DNA from: Devosia sp.
GTDB taxonomy: Bacteria > Pseudomonadota > Alphaproteobacteria > Rhizobiales > Devosiaceae
Reading direction: 5' to 3'
Assembly (NCBI GenBank): GCA_016713105.1
Contig: JADJPS010000017.1
Location: forward strand, 186,001 to 250,000
Length of the DNA: 64,000 bases
Below, in pieces: positions 24,727 through 34,093 of this stretch. The first letter of the stretch is position 1. The number at the start of each line of letters is the position of its first letter. The position numbers and the translations under genes are program-made. The notes under the pieces were generated by a model that had not been told where the DNA came from, made no database searches, and saw only the letters and a list, made by a program, of their open reading frames with translations.

Positions 24727-25451
24727 CGGACAGACTCCAGTGCCGCCTCGGCGAGGCGGCTTGCGATGTGTTCGCGTTCGACCGCGTCGCGGCTGCCGCG
24801 GCGGCTCTCGAAACGGTAGTCGAGGGCGATGCGCGCCGGTCGGCCAGCCAGCACCACGGCACGATCGGCCAGCATCGCTGCGTCCTCGTTGAGGTGGGTG
24901 ACGAGGACTGCGGTAGGGTGGTCGGCATCGAGCAGATCGGTCAGCAGCAGTTCCATCTCCCGCGCCAGCGCCCGGTCGAGCGAGACGAACGGCTCGTCGA
25001 GCAGAAGCAGCCGTGGATTGACCGAGAGCGCGCGAGCGATCGCGACGCGCCGCTGCATGCCGCCCGAGAGCTCGTGCGGATAGGCCTGCTCGTAGCCGGC
25101 AAGGCCGACCCGGGCAAGCAGGGCCACGGCCTCGTCGCGACCGGTCTCAGGCCGCACCGCCCGGATGTTCTCGAGTGCCGTCAGCCAGGGCAGGAGGCGC
25201 GGGTCCTGGAACACGAAGCCGGCGGGCGGCGCCACGCCGGCCTCGACGCCGTCGATGGTGACATGGCCGGTAAACACCGTGTCGACCCCGCCGATCATGC
25301 GCAGCAGCGTCGACTTGCCGACCCCGCTCGGCCCAACCAGTGCCAACACCTCCCCCGGCGCGACGGTGAAGCTGAGCTCGTCGAGCAGCGGATCGGGCAG
25401 CCAGTCGAAGCGCTTGCCCACTCCGGTCAGCCTGAGCTCGGGCCCGATCAT
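24723..25451 (-). CDS. NitT/TauT-type ABC transporter ATPase
   Basis: ABC ATPase of 242 residues of the SsuB/TauB/nitrate branch: Walker A GPSGVGKST at 40-48, Q-loop FVFQDPRLLPWL, signature LSGGMQ at 128-133, Walker B LLLLDEP at 148-154, switch His LVTHL. It energises the permease at 25448, whose stop overlaps this start (ATGA). With the binding protein at 26257 it forms a complete importer. Its gene overlaps that of the PQQ-associated ATPase, so all four are one transcription unit. Confidence 0.88.
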   Translation of the reverse strand: MIGPELRLTGVGKRFDWLPDPLLDELSFTVAPGEVLALVGPSGVGKSTLLRMIGGVDTVFTGHVTIDGVEAGVAPPAGFVFQDPRLLPWLTALENIRAVRPETGRDEAVALLARVGLAGYEQAYPHELSGGMQRRVAIARALSVNPRLLLLDEPFVSLDRALAREMELLLTDLLDADHPTAVLVTHLNEDAAMLADRAVVLAGRPARIALDYRFESRRGSRDAVEREHIASRLAEAALESVR

Positions 25452-26236
25452 TGGCCACCCCCGCGGCGCCAGCGCAGCACCCGCCCCTCGAGTGGCCGCA
25501 GCACCAGGTACTCGAAGGCGAAGACCACGAGGATGAAGGCGGTCGAATAGGCGAGGATCCCCTTGATGTCGAAGAACTGGAAGAACACAGAGATGCGAAA
25601 GCCGACGCCACCGTCCGAGCCCAGCACCTCGAAGACCAGCACGATCTTCCAGATCAGGCTGAGGCCGGTGCGCGCGGCGGCCAGGACGAACGGCATCAGC
25701 TGCGGCACCCAGATCAGCCGCATGCGGCGCCAGAAGCTCAGCCGGTAGGCCCGGGCCAGGTCGTCGAAGTCGCGTGCAAAGCTGCGCACCCCCTCGCGGA
25801 TGGTGGTGATCACCAGCGGCAGCTTGTTGAGAACGACGGCGAGGACCAGCGCAAACTCGGTGAGCCCCAGCCAGATGTAGAGCATGATGGCGATGACAAT
25901 GGCCGGCAAGTTGAGCCCGATCACCACCCAGCTCGAGAACAGCCGGTCGAGCAAGCGCGAGCGTCCGAAGGCGATGCCGATGGCCGTCCCCAGGAGCATG
26001 GCAATGCCGAAGGCGAGGAAGGCGCGGCTGAGCGTCTTGCCGAGATCTGCCAGCAGCTTGCCGTCGGTCAGGTGTTGCCATAGCTCGAGTGCGACCGCGA
26101 CCGGAGTGGGAAAGAGACGCCCCGGAAACAGGGTTGCCAGCACCTGCCAGGTCCCGAGCAGCAGCACCAGGCTGATCAACTCGAGCGGGGCGGCGCGCCA
26201 CGATCCCCGCCCCGCCCCGGCTGCGGCGGCGGGCAC
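25448..26236 (-). CDS. NitT/TauT-type ABC transporter permease
   Basis: Integral membrane permease of 262 residues with about six transmembrane helices and the binding-protein-dependent inner-membrane motif (IREGVRSFARDFDDLARAY). The start is taken as GTG 26236. Its ribosome site is weak and it sits inside a perfect palindrome ACCCGATCGGGT (26235-26246), which could fold over the start and reduce translation. It lies 20 bases after the binding-protein gene. The substrate class (alkanesulfonate, taurine, nitrate, thiamine precursor) cannot be chosen from sequence. Confidence 0.83.
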   Translation of the reverse strand: MPAAAAGAGRGSWRAAPLELISLVLLLGTWQVLATLFPGRLFPTPVAVALELWQHLTDGKLLADLGKTLSRAFLAFGIAMLLGTAIGIAFGRSRLLDRLFSSWVVIGLNLPAIVIAIMLYIWLGLTEFALVLAVVLNKLPLVITTIREGVRSFARDFDDLARAYRLSFWRRMRLIWVPQLMPFVLAAARTGLSLIWKIVLVFEVLGSDGGVGFRISVFFQFFDIKGILAYSTAFILVVFAFEYLVLRPLEGRVLRWRRGGGQ

Positions 26237-26256
26237 CCGATCGGGTACCCTTGCGC

Positions 26257-27257
26257 CTATTTGCGATAGCCCTTCCAGAACGTCCCCTCGGCGATCTCGG
26301 TCGCATCGCCGACCACGTCCTTGCCGCCATACTGAGCCATGAGTGCGAAACTCTCCTCCGCCGGCTTCATGCTCGTGGCGGCGTACTTGGTGACGATGCC
26401 GGCGCGATAGTCGTCGCGCAACTGGGTGAACAGGGCATCATCGTCGCCGACATTCATCACGTCGCGGATCTGGTCCCAGACCGCATCGTCGGTCAGCAGG
26501 GCCTTCTTGGTTTCGAACGAGGCATCGAGGAAGGCCTTGATGTCGGCCTTTCGGGTCTGCGCGGTCTCGTCGAAGAAGGCCCAGCCGAGCAGCGGCGGCG
26601 TCTGGGAAACGCCGAGATCCTTGAGCATGGCGGCGACCGAGATCAGTTCGGTCTTGCCAGCGAGCTTGGCGCGCGAGTTCCAGTTCCACAGGTTGAGGGC
26701 CGCCTGGGCCTGGCCCGAAGTGATCAGTTCGTTGACCAGCGGCGGCGCGCCGAACTTGGCATCGGCATCCTCGGTGAGGTTGCCCCCGGTGAGCTTGTTG
26801 TACTCGGCCGCGAGGATCACATAGCTCTTGTCGACCGGGCTGCCGGAGACCGCGATGGTCTTGCCCTTGAGGTCGGCCACGCTGGCGATGCCGGCGGCCG
26901 GGTCGACCACTAGCCCACCCACCGTCAGCGAATGCGGCACTATGGTGACCATGTTGCCCTGGTGGCGCTGCAGCGACACCCAGACGAAATCGGAGAGGAT
27001 GATATCGACTTCCTTGGCCTGCAGGGCGATCTGGCCGGCCTTGCTGTCCGCGACGTCTCGCACGGTGAGCTCGAGCGCGTGCTTTTCGTCGAGGCCGAGC
27101 GCGGCCATCGCCGCCAGTTCCCACTTGACCGTGCCGGTGGCCTGCACGCCCAGCGTCAGGCGCGCGGTTTCCTTGCCGTGCTGGGCGAGGCCCGGACCGG
27201 TGGCGGCAACGAGGGCCAGAGCGAGGCAAAGGCTAGCCGCATGAGCAGAGAACGCAT
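26257..27257 (-). CDS. NitT/TauT-type substrate-binding protein, frameshift in signal peptide
   Basis: Periplasmic binding protein of the NMT1/SsuA fold. The mature frame (LTLGVQATGTVKWELAAMAALGL to the C terminus) is intact for over 300 codons, and its upstream extension reads ASLCLALALVAATGPGLAQ, a signal-peptide core. The only good start, ATG 27257 with GGGAGG six bases before it, is in another frame: reading from it gives MRSLLMRL and soon stops. A one-base indel between about 27225 and 27250 would join both. Either sequencing error or a disabled gene. It heads the importer operon and is divergent from the small exported protein at 27402. Confidence 0.75.
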
Positions 27258-27401
27258 GGATTTCCTCCCGTCAGGGGCACTTTTGTGCCATTGGGCTAAC
27301 ACCCGCACTCATTGGTGATCGCTATATTGAGTATTGCCATCACAGAGTTGCGCCTGGTGGATGCTGCGATGATGAATTGCCTCATAACGAGGAGGAAATC
27401 C

Positions 27402-27821
27402 ATGAAACACTTCGTCGCTGCCGCCACTCTTGGCATGGCTCTGCTTACGACCGCACCGACCCTGGCCGAGGGCAACCTCGCGTCCAACGGCACGGACCTG
27501 ACGCTCGAGATCAACACTGTCGATCTCAAGTTCTCGCAGAACGTCTGGGAGCTCGAGACCGGCAAGTACTACCGCATCGCCATCACCTCCGACGGCAATG
27601 AGGAAATCGCCGTGGTGTCGCCGGAGCTGTGGCGCAACTCCTGGATCAACCAGATCGTCGTCAACGACCTCGAGGTGAAGTCCTACGGGCTCTATTCGAT
27701 CGAGTTCGACGACGGCGGCACCTTCAACATCTCGTTCGTGCCGATCCGGCCGGGCGAGTACGACATCTATGTGCCCGGTTATGAGGACCGTGGCCTCAAG
27801 GGCAAGTTCGTGGTCAAATGA
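27402..27821 (+). CDS. small exported beta-rich protein of the PQQ-associated operon
   Basis: A 139-residue secreted protein (signal peptide MKHFVAAATLGMALLTTAPTLAEG) with a cupredoxin-like beta pattern (FSQNVWELETGKYYRIAITS, FVPIRPGEYDIYVPG). It contains no Cys and lacks the usual His/Cys/Met copper set, so it is probably not a copper protein. Acidic residues are frequent. The ATG at 27402 has GAGGAGG; its stop overlaps the start of the beta-propeller gene (ATGA). A role in periplasmic binding for the quinoprotein system is inferred from the operon only. Confidence 0.7.
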   Translation: MKHFVAAATLGMALLTTAPTLAEGNLASNGTDLTLEINTVDLKFSQNVWELETGKYYRIAITSDGNEEIAVVSPELWRNSWINQIVVNDLEVKSYGLYSIEFDDGGTFNISFVPIRPGEYDIYVPGYEDRGLKGKFVVK

Positions 27822-28816
27822 CGAGCGCCCGCTTTCCGCTCCTGATCGGCGTCTTCGTGCTGGCGACGGCGCTGGTCTTTCTTGCCCTGGGGCCGGTACA
27901 GGCCGCGGGCACGGGGTACATCTTCGTGTCCACCGAAAAGGGCAACGAGGTCGTGGTCTTCGACCAGGACATGAACCTCGTCAAGCGCATCGAGACGTCG
28001 CGCCGCCCGCGCGACATCTACTTCAATGCCGACAAGACCCTACTCTACGTGGCCTGCGGCGACGACGACGCCATCGACGTGATCGACGTGGCGACGCTCG
28101 AGGTGATCGACACCATCCCAACCGGTCCGAGCCCCGAGGTCTTCGCGTTCTCCCCGGACGAGAAGCTCATCTACGTCTCCAACGAGGAGGACAGCCGGCT
28201 CGAGGCGATCGACATGGAGACGCGTGTCTCGATCCAGGACGTTCCGACCGGGGCCGAACCCGAGGGCGTGCTGGTGATGCCGGACGGCAAGACCGCCTAT
28301 GTCACATCCGAAGTCGCCGACATGGTGCATGTCGTCGACACGGCGACCGGCGCGGTGACCAAGAACATCCTCGTCGGCACAAGGCCGCGTCGCTTCATCC
28401 TGACACCGGACGGGTCCGAACTGTGGGTGAGCTGCGAGCTCTCGAGCGAGATCTACATCATCGACACGGCCACCAACGAGATCAAGGGCGACAGCCTGAT
28501 CTTCGTGCCGCCGGGCTTCCGCGAGGAAGACGTGACCCCCGTCGGCATGGCGATCACCAGGGACGGCAGCAAGGTGCTGCTGAGCCTGGGGCGGGCCAAC
28601 CACGTGGCGGTGATCGATGCCAAGTCGTACGAGGTGCTGGACTACGTGCTGGTCGGCCGCCGCGCCTGGTCGGTCGACCTGTCGCGGGACGAGAGCAAGG
28701 CCTACGTGGCCAACGGTCTCTCGGACGACGTGACCATTGTCGACATGGCGACGCTGAAGCCGATCAAGTCGGTTCCCGTCGGCCGCGTGCCGCACTCGGT
28801 GGTGATCGATGACTAA
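27818..28816 (+). CDS. PQQ-catabolism-associated YVTN beta-propeller protein
   Basis: A 332-residue exported protein (hydrophobic signal at about 7-28) made of seven YVTN/NHL-like repeats, each with a core such as LLYVACGDDDAIDVIDVAT followed by IPTGPSPE. It matches the beta-propeller family found beside PQQ-dependent alcohol dehydrogenases and their ABC system (TIGR03866 type). Start and stop both overlap the neighbouring genes by a few bases, so the whole operon is tightly coupled. Exact role unknown; probably a periplasmic scaffold or cofactor/metal-handling protein. Confidence 0.85.
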   Translation: MTSARFPLLIGVFVLATALVFLALGPVQAAGTGYIFVSTEKGNEVVVFDQDMNLVKRIETSRRPRDIYFNADKTLLYVACGDDDAIDVIDVATLEVIDTIPTGPSPEVFAFSPDEKLIYVSNEEDSRLEAIDMETRVSIQDVPTGAEPEGVLVMPDGKTAYVTSEVADMVHVVDTATGAVTKNILVGTRPRRFILTPDGSELWVSCELSSEIYIIDTATNEIKGDSLIFVPPGFREEDVTPVGMAITRDGSKVLLSLGRANHVAVIDAKSYEVLDYVLVGRRAWSVDLSRDESKAYVANGLSDDVTIVDMATLKPIKSVPVGRVPHSVVIDD

Positions 28817-30008
28817 GCTGCGTGCCGTGCACAAGTCGCGTTCCCTGCTGGCCGGTCTCCTCCCCCTGGCGGCGTCGCTCCTCTGGAGCGGCGCCGTCAT
28901 CTCCGCCGAGGTCAGTGTCGGCTATCTGGGGCTCACCGACGATCCGCGCTACCTCGCCGACGTCACCTATGCCCGGATCGAGCTCAATCCCGCCGGCGAC
29001 CCGGTCTCGGCGGCAAAGATGGGCCTCGCCGACCTCGAGATGGTCACCGCCGCGGTGGACAAGACGCTGTCCCTCGACCACCGCACCGCCGCCGATGCCG
29101 CCGGACTCGTCGCCGCGGTCAAGGAGATGGCGGCGGCGGGCGAGCAGTTCATCATCCTCGATCTGCCGGCGCCGCTCACCGACGAAGTGGCGTCTGCAAC
29201 GCGCGATCTGGGCGTCACGCTGATCAACGGCACCGCGCCGGACGATTTCCTGCGCAACCGTTGCCACCCGAACCTTCTGCATGCCGCCGCTTCCGACCGG
29301 ATGGAGGCCGATGCGCTGGTGCAGTACCTCAGGACCCGCAACTGGACCAAGGTGCTGATGCTCGTCGGTCCCGAGACGCGCGACAAGGAGATGGCCGCGG
29401 CGTTCCGCCTGTCGGCAGAGCGCCAGCGGATCAACCTCGTCGATGAACGCGAGTTCACGCTCCTCGCCGATCCGGCCAACCGCGATGCCAACAACACGCT
29501 GCTGATCACCGGCGGCGTCGACTACGACCTCGTCTATGTCGCCGACAGCCAGGGCGAGTTCGCCCGCTACCTGCCCTATTCCACGCAATTGCCGCGCCCG
29601 GTCATCGGCTCGACCGGGCTGGTCGCCTCCGAATGGCACTGGGGGCTGGAGCGCTATGGCGCCCCGCAGGTCAGCTCGCGCTTCGCCGAGTTCACGCCCG
29701 ACCGGCGGATGACCGGACAGGACTGGTCGGTGTGGATGGCCGCCAAGGCGATCGCCACGGCCTACGCCAAGGCCCGCTCGGATGAACCCGCCAAGATCGA
29801 TGCCTACCTGCGCGGCAACCGCCTGAAGCTCGACGGATCCAAGGGCGTGCAGATGAACTTCCGCCCCTGGGACGGCCAGATGCGCATGCCGGTTGTGCTC
29901 ACCACCCATAACTCGGTGATCGCCATCGCCCCGCTCGAGGGCTACCTGCACCAGAACAACACCCTCGATACGCTGGGCACCGACGAACCGGAGCACAAGT
30001 GTCAGTAA
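28809..30008 (+). CDS. PQQ-associated ABC system substrate-binding protein
   Basis: A 399-residue periplasmic protein with the type I binding-protein fold (like branched-chain amino acid receptors) and an N-terminal signal (about 12-36). Family features: VGYLGLTDDPRY near the start, LPAPLTDEV, FRNRC-like NRCHPNLLHAAAS, and GSTGLVASEWHWGLERYGAPQ. It corresponds to the PQQ-dependent alcohol dehydrogenase system binding-protein family (TIGR03863 type). Overlaps the beta-propeller gene upstream (ATGACTAA) and the permease gene downstream. Ligand unknown. Confidence 0.85.
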   Translation: MTKLRAVHKSRSLLAGLLPLAASLLWSGAVISAEVSVGYLGLTDDPRYLADVTYARIELNPAGDPVSAAKMGLADLEMVTAAVDKTLSLDHRTAADAAGLVAAVKEMAAAGEQFIILDLPAPLTDEVASATRDLGVTLINGTAPDDFLRNRCHPNLLHAAASDRMEADALVQYLRTRNWTKVLMLVGPETRDKEMAAAFRLSAERQRINLVDEREFTLLADPANRDANNTLLITGGVDYDLVYVADSQGEFARYLPYSTQLPRPVIGSTGLVASEWHWGLERYGAPQVSSRFAEFTPDRRMTGQDWSVWMAAKAIATAYAKARSDEPAKIDAYLRGNRLKLDGSKGVQMNFRPWDGQMRMPVVLTTHNSVIAIAPLEGYLHQNNTLDTLGTDEPEHKCQ

Positions 30009-30812
30009 GTGTCGGCCAGCTCTGGCTCGGTGTCTACGCCATCACCTGGCGCGAGATCGCCAAGTTCTTGCGTCAGACCGAGCGGCTGCTCTCGGCTCTG
30101 GTGCGCCCGGCCCTGTGGCTGCTGGTCTTTGCCACAGGGCTGCACGACCTGCTCGGCGTCTCGATCATCGCGCCATACGAGACCTACACGCCCTACCAGG
30201 AATATATCCTGCCCGGGCTCGTCGGCATCGTCATCCTGTTACAGTGCATGCAGTCGGCGCTCTCGATGGTCTACGATCGGGAGGCCGGCGTCATGCGCGT
30301 CATGCTGGTGACGCCGCTGCCGCGCGGCTTCCCTGCTGTTCGCCAAGATCACCGGGGCGACCATCCTTGGGCTGCTGCAGGCCTATGCCTTCCTGATCAT
30401 CGCCAGGCTGGTGGGCTATGGCCTGCCGGACTACGGCTACCTGACGGCGATCCCCGCCATCCTGCTGGCCGGTCTGATGCTCGGCGCCATCGGGCTCGTC
30501 GTCTCCGTCTACACCCCGCAGATCGAGAACTTCGCCGGCATGATGAACTTCGTGGTGTTCCCGATGTTCTTCCTGTCATCGGCGCTCTATCCGCTGTGGA
30601 AGCTGCGCGAGGCCGGCGCCGACATCGTCTACTGGCTGAGCGTCGTCAACCCGTTCACCCACGCCGTCGAGCTGATCCGTTTCGCGGCCTACGGCAAATT
30701 GAACCTGGTATCGCTCGGCGTCGTCGCCGGCTGCGCCCTGGTGGCGTTCCTGCTCGCCGCGCGCGGTTACGATCCACAGGCGGGCGCCATCCGCCGGGTG
30801 AAGCGCGACTAG
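29999..30812 (+). CDS. PQQ-associated ABC-2 permease (PedC-like), frameshifted
   Basis: ABC-2 type permease. The first part (SVGQLWLGVYAITWREIAKF to TPLPRGF) is in one frame. The second (KITGATILGLLQAY and on to YDPQAGAIRRVKRD) is in the next frame. The break is at the CCC run 30331-30333: removing one C restores GFLLFAKITG and a protein of about 270 residues with six helices. The intact protein would pair with the ATPase at 23971. Either a sequencing insertion or a recent null mutation. It converges with phnE2. Confidence 0.8.
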
Positions 30813-30865
30813 AGCCGGCCGGCCCGTTCATCTGCGGAGAGGCTACAAGTGAAGACGGCCGACCC

Positions 30866-32206
30866 CTACCTGCCGTCGGCATTGCCCCTGATCAGCAGGC
30901 GCCGCACCCAGCCCGAGAGCGCATCCATTGCCATCACCATGAGCACGATCAGCACGATATAGTAGCTGACCTCTTCCCAGTCCTTCTGGGTGCTGATGGC
31001 CTGGGTGAGCAGCAGGCCGATGCCGCCGCCGACAATGGCACCGATCACCGTGGCCGAGCGCGTATTGGACTCGAAATAGTAGAGCAGCTGGCTGAGCAGG
31101 ACCGGCATGATCTGCGGCATGACGCCGAAGCGGTGCCGCTGCAACGTATTGGCGCCGGTCGACTGCACCCCCTCGATCTGTCGATCGTCGACATTCTCGA
31201 GCGCCTCGGAGAACATCTTGCCGAAGCTGCCGGTATCGGTCAGCAGGATCGCCAGCGCCCCGGTCATCGGTCCCGGCCCGAAGGCGCGCGACAGGATGAG
31301 GGTCCAGATCAGGCCGTCCACTCCACGCAGGAAATCGAAGACCCGGCGGAAGCCGAACCGGATCCAGCGGCCCGGCGTGAAGTTGGATGCGGCGAGGAAG
31401 GCGAGCGGCAGCGCGATCAGGCCGGCGCCGACGGTGCCGAGGAAGGCCATCAGCACGGTCTCGAACAGGGCCCAGGCGACATCGCTGTGGCGCCACATCT
31501 TGTTGGTCCAGAAATCCTCGGCCATCGCCACGATGTTCGCCTTGCCGGGCACGACCGGATCGGCGGAGACGGCGAGGGCGGCGAGGTCGCCCAAGCTCCG
31601 ACCGTAGAAGGGGCTGTCGAGGGTGAAGAAGAACAGCTCCCAGCCCGCCTCGTAGCGGAAGACTTCGGACTTCGAGCGCGTCACCTGCACGCGGCCGGCG
31701 GGCATGGTGAGCGATACGCGGGTGGCCGATGCGCTGATCCAGTCGGGGACGCCCTCGCCGGGCAGCGTCATTTCGATATCGCCGCCGGCCGACCGCAACA
31801 CGACGGATCCATAGTCCGGAACGGCGACCGTGACGGTCTCGCCACGGAACTTGACTGTCGTGCCATCATCGAGACGGACATCGGCGTCGGTACCATAGAG
31901 CGTGACCCAGTCGGGCACGGCACCGTCGGGATACTTCCCCTTCGCCTCGCCCTCGATCGCCGCCGAGATCACGCCAGTGCGATTGTCGCGGGTGACGTGG
32001 GTCTTGAAGCTCACGGTGTCGGACAAAAGGATGCGGGCATTGTCCGGTCGCGCCCGTCCGGCGAGGCCAGCCATGTCGAAGCTGACGAAAATGTAGGCGA
32101 AGTAGGCGAGCACCAGCAGCGGTACGCCGAGGGCGAACAGGCGCTTGCGGGCGAACAGGCCCAGAGCTTCGGCGCGCAGGTCGGGGGAGGGAGCGGCGAG
32201 TGTCAT
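30866..32206 (-). CDS. phnE2: phosphonate ABC transporter permease PhnE2
   Basis: Inner-membrane permease of 446 residues, the long alphaproteobacterial PhnE form. An N-terminal helix (about 24-45) is followed by a periplasmic insert of about 170 residues, then five or six helices with the permease motif EALENVDDRQIEGVQSTGA. Start ATG 32206 overlaps the stop of phnE1 (ATGA). With phnE1, phnD and phnC it makes the phosphonate importer. Last gene of the cluster in the window. Confidence 0.92.
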   Translation of the reverse strand: MTLAAPSPDLRAEALGLFARKRLFALGVPLLVLAYFAYIFVSFDMAGLAGRARPDNARILLSDTVSFKTHVTRDNRTGVISAAIEGEAKGKYPDGAVPDWVTLYGTDADVRLDDGTTVKFRGETVTVAVPDYGSVVLRSAGGDIEMTLPGEGVPDWISASATRVSLTMPAGRVQVTRSKSEVFRYEAGWELFFFTLDSPFYGRSLGDLAALAVSADPVVPGKANIVAMAEDFWTNKMWRHSDVAWALFETVLMAFLGTVGAGLIALPLAFLAASNFTPGRWIRFGFRRVFDFLRGVDGLIWTLILSRAFGPGPMTGALAILLTDTGSFGKMFSEALENVDDRQIEGVQSTGANTLQRHRFGVMPQIMPVLLSQLLYYFESNTRSATVIGAIVGGGIGLLLTQAISTQKDWEEVSYYIVLIVLMVMAMDALSGWVRRLLIRGNADGR

Positions 32207-33081
32207 CACAGGGTCCCCCGCACGAGCCGGTTGCGGGCCAGACTCGAGAGCTGGTCCACCGCAATGATGGTGCCGAGCAGCAGGATGAAGATCGCGGCGA
32301 CCTCGTCGTAGCGCCCGGTGCCCCAGCTCATGGCGTTCTTCAGATCGTATCCGATGCCGCCCGAGCCGACGAAACCGAGGATGGCGGAGGCCCGGATGTT
32401 GATCTCGAAGCGCATCAGTCCGTAGCTCAGGTAATTCGGCGCCACCTGCGGCACCACGGCGAACCACATGCGCTGCAGCCAGGTCGAGCCCACCGAAGTG
32501 AGACCCTCGACCGGACGCAGGTCGGCGTTCTCGTTGACCTCGGAGAACAGCTTGCCGAGCGCGCCGGTGGTGTGGAAGGCGATGGCGATCATCGCAGCGA
32601 CCGGGCCGCCGCCCAGCACGAAGATCAGGACGAGCGCGATCACCACCTCGGGCACGGCACGCATGATGTCCATGGCGCGGCGGAACAGTGGGATCAGCAC
32701 GGGCCAGCGGGCGAGGCCACGGGTCGCCAGCAGCGACAGCATCGTTGCCAGCAGGGCGCCGATCAGGGTCGAGGCGGCGGCGATGTTGACGGTCTCGAGC
32801 AGCGACGGGAGATAGTGGAGCAGGTGTACCGGCAGGTTGGCACTCTTCTCGAACGCTTCGGCGATCAGCTCGGTCGGAAAGTCGAAGAGCTTGGCGAGGC
32901 CATCCCAGAAGCCGCCGGCATTGCGCTCGTCCGCGAGGGTGAAGCCCGAGATCAGCAGCAGGGCGAGGATGGCGAACAGCAGGCCGGAATAGAGCCGCCG
33001 CTGCTGCACGTCGCGCAGGTAGGACGTGCGAAGATCCCGTGGCCGATCGCGGGGCGGACCGCCATAGGCGAGTTCAGGCAT
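32206..33081 (-). CDS. phnE1: phosphonate ABC transporter permease PhnE1
   Basis: Permease of 291 residues with a cytoplasmic N terminus, six predicted helices and the coupling motif SEVNENADLRPVEGLTSVGST. It forms a heterodimer with PhnE2, whose start overlaps its stop. It follows phnD by 71 bases. Confidence 0.92.
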   Translation of the reverse strand: MPELAYGGPPRDRPRDLRTSYLRDVQQRRLYSGLLFAILALLLISGFTLADERNAGGFWDGLAKLFDFPTELIAEAFEKSANLPVHLLHYLPSLLETVNIAAASTLIGALLATMLSLLATRGLARWPVLIPLFRRAMDIMRAVPEVVIALVLIFVLGGGPVAAMIAIAFHTTGALGKLFSEVNENADLRPVEGLTSVGSTWLQRMWFAVVPQVAPNYLSYGLMRFEINIRASAILGFVGSGGIGYDLKNAMSWGTGRYDEVAAIFILLLGTIIAVDQLSSLARNRLVRGTL

Positions 33082-33152
33082 TTGTGACGATCCCCGGATG
33101 CGCGCTGACGGCCGGACCCTCGGTGGGGCCCGGCCGGCTGGACGGCGTAGAC

Positions 33153-34067
33153 TCAGTTCTCCTGCGACTTCCGCAGGTCGATCATGGTCTGGTAGGCGTC
33201 GTGCGTGATCGGCGCGAAGCCGGACGTCTCACCCGCTGCCATGTTGTAGGCACACTGCTTGTCCTTGGCGTGGAGGCCGGAGAGGAACTCGACCATCTTG
33301 GTCTTTACATCGTCGGGGAGGGCCCGACGCAGAACGATCGGGCCTTCCGGGATGGGCTTGGACTTCCAGATCTCGACCAGGTCGTTCATGTCGACGAGGC
33401 CCGAATCCACCGCCTTGCGGAGAGCGCCCGAGTTGTAGCCGTCGGCCCAGTCGCCCTGGCCATCGGCCCAGGTGACGCCGGCATCGACATCGCCATTGGC
33501 GACGGCGACGATGGTCTGCTCGTGCCCACCGGTGAAGCGGACTTCACCGAAATAGTCGCCGCTTTCCATGGTCGCGCCGGTCGCCTGCGGGATCTCGACG
33601 GACGGGATCAGGTAGCCGGAGGTCGAGTTCGGGTCGCCGAAGCCGAACACCTTGCCCTTCATGTCGGACAGCGACTTGATTCCCGAGTCGGCACGCGCGA
33701 TGCCGATCGAGTGGTAGGCGAACGAGCCGTCGAGGTTGGTCTTGACCAGCACGACATCGACGGCTTCCGGGTCGGTCAGGTAGGTCTTGGCGTAGGCCGA
33801 GGCGCCGAGCCAGGCCATGTCGATGGTGCCGCCGAGCAGGCCCTGGATCACGCCGTCATAGTCGGCGGGGGTGAAGATCTTGGTCGGCACGCCGAGCAGT
33901 TCCTCGGTGTAGGCGCGCACGCACTCGTTCGAGGTCAGGCGGTCCTGGGCGTTTTCGCCGCCGAGGATGCCGATGCGGAATTCGGTGATGTCCTGGGCCA
34001 TGGCCGGCGACATGACGGGCGCGACCATCGTCGACGTCAGCAGCAGGGCTGCAACAAGCTTCTTCAT
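33153..34067 (-). CDS. phnD: phosphonate-binding periplasmic protein PhnD
   Basis: Substrate-binding protein of 304 residues with a 24-residue signal peptide (ending AMAQ). PhnD family marks: FRIGILGGENAQDRL, DMAWLGASAYAK, GDPNSTSGYLIP and SGDYFGEVRFTGGHEQ. It captures phosphonates (and often phosphite or phosphate esters) for import. Preceded by a short hairpin that separates it from phnC, an arrangement that usually favours higher expression of the binding protein. Confidence 0.94.
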   Translation of the reverse strand: MKKLVAALLLTSTMVAPVMSPAMAQDITEFRIGILGGENAQDRLTSNECVRAYTEELLGVPTKIFTPADYDGVIQGLLGGTIDMAWLGASAYAKTYLTDPEAVDVVLVKTNLDGSFAYHSIGIARADSGIKSLSDMKGKVFGFGDPNSTSGYLIPSVEIPQATGATMESGDYFGEVRFTGGHEQTIVAVANGDVDAGVTWADGQGDWADGYNSGALRKAVDSGLVDMNDLVEIWKSKPIPEGPIVLRRALPDDVKTKMVEFLSGLHAKDKQCAYNMAAGETSGFAPITHDAYQTMIDLRKSQEN

Positions 34068-34093
34068 CTCAGTTTCTCCGGTAGGGGGTTCAG

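Noticed and set aside
30345..32311. Long plus-strand continuation of the ABC-2 permease frame across phnE2
   Set aside because: It exists only because the permease frameshift moves translation into the antisense of phnE2. The sequence after residue 115 has no family resemblance.
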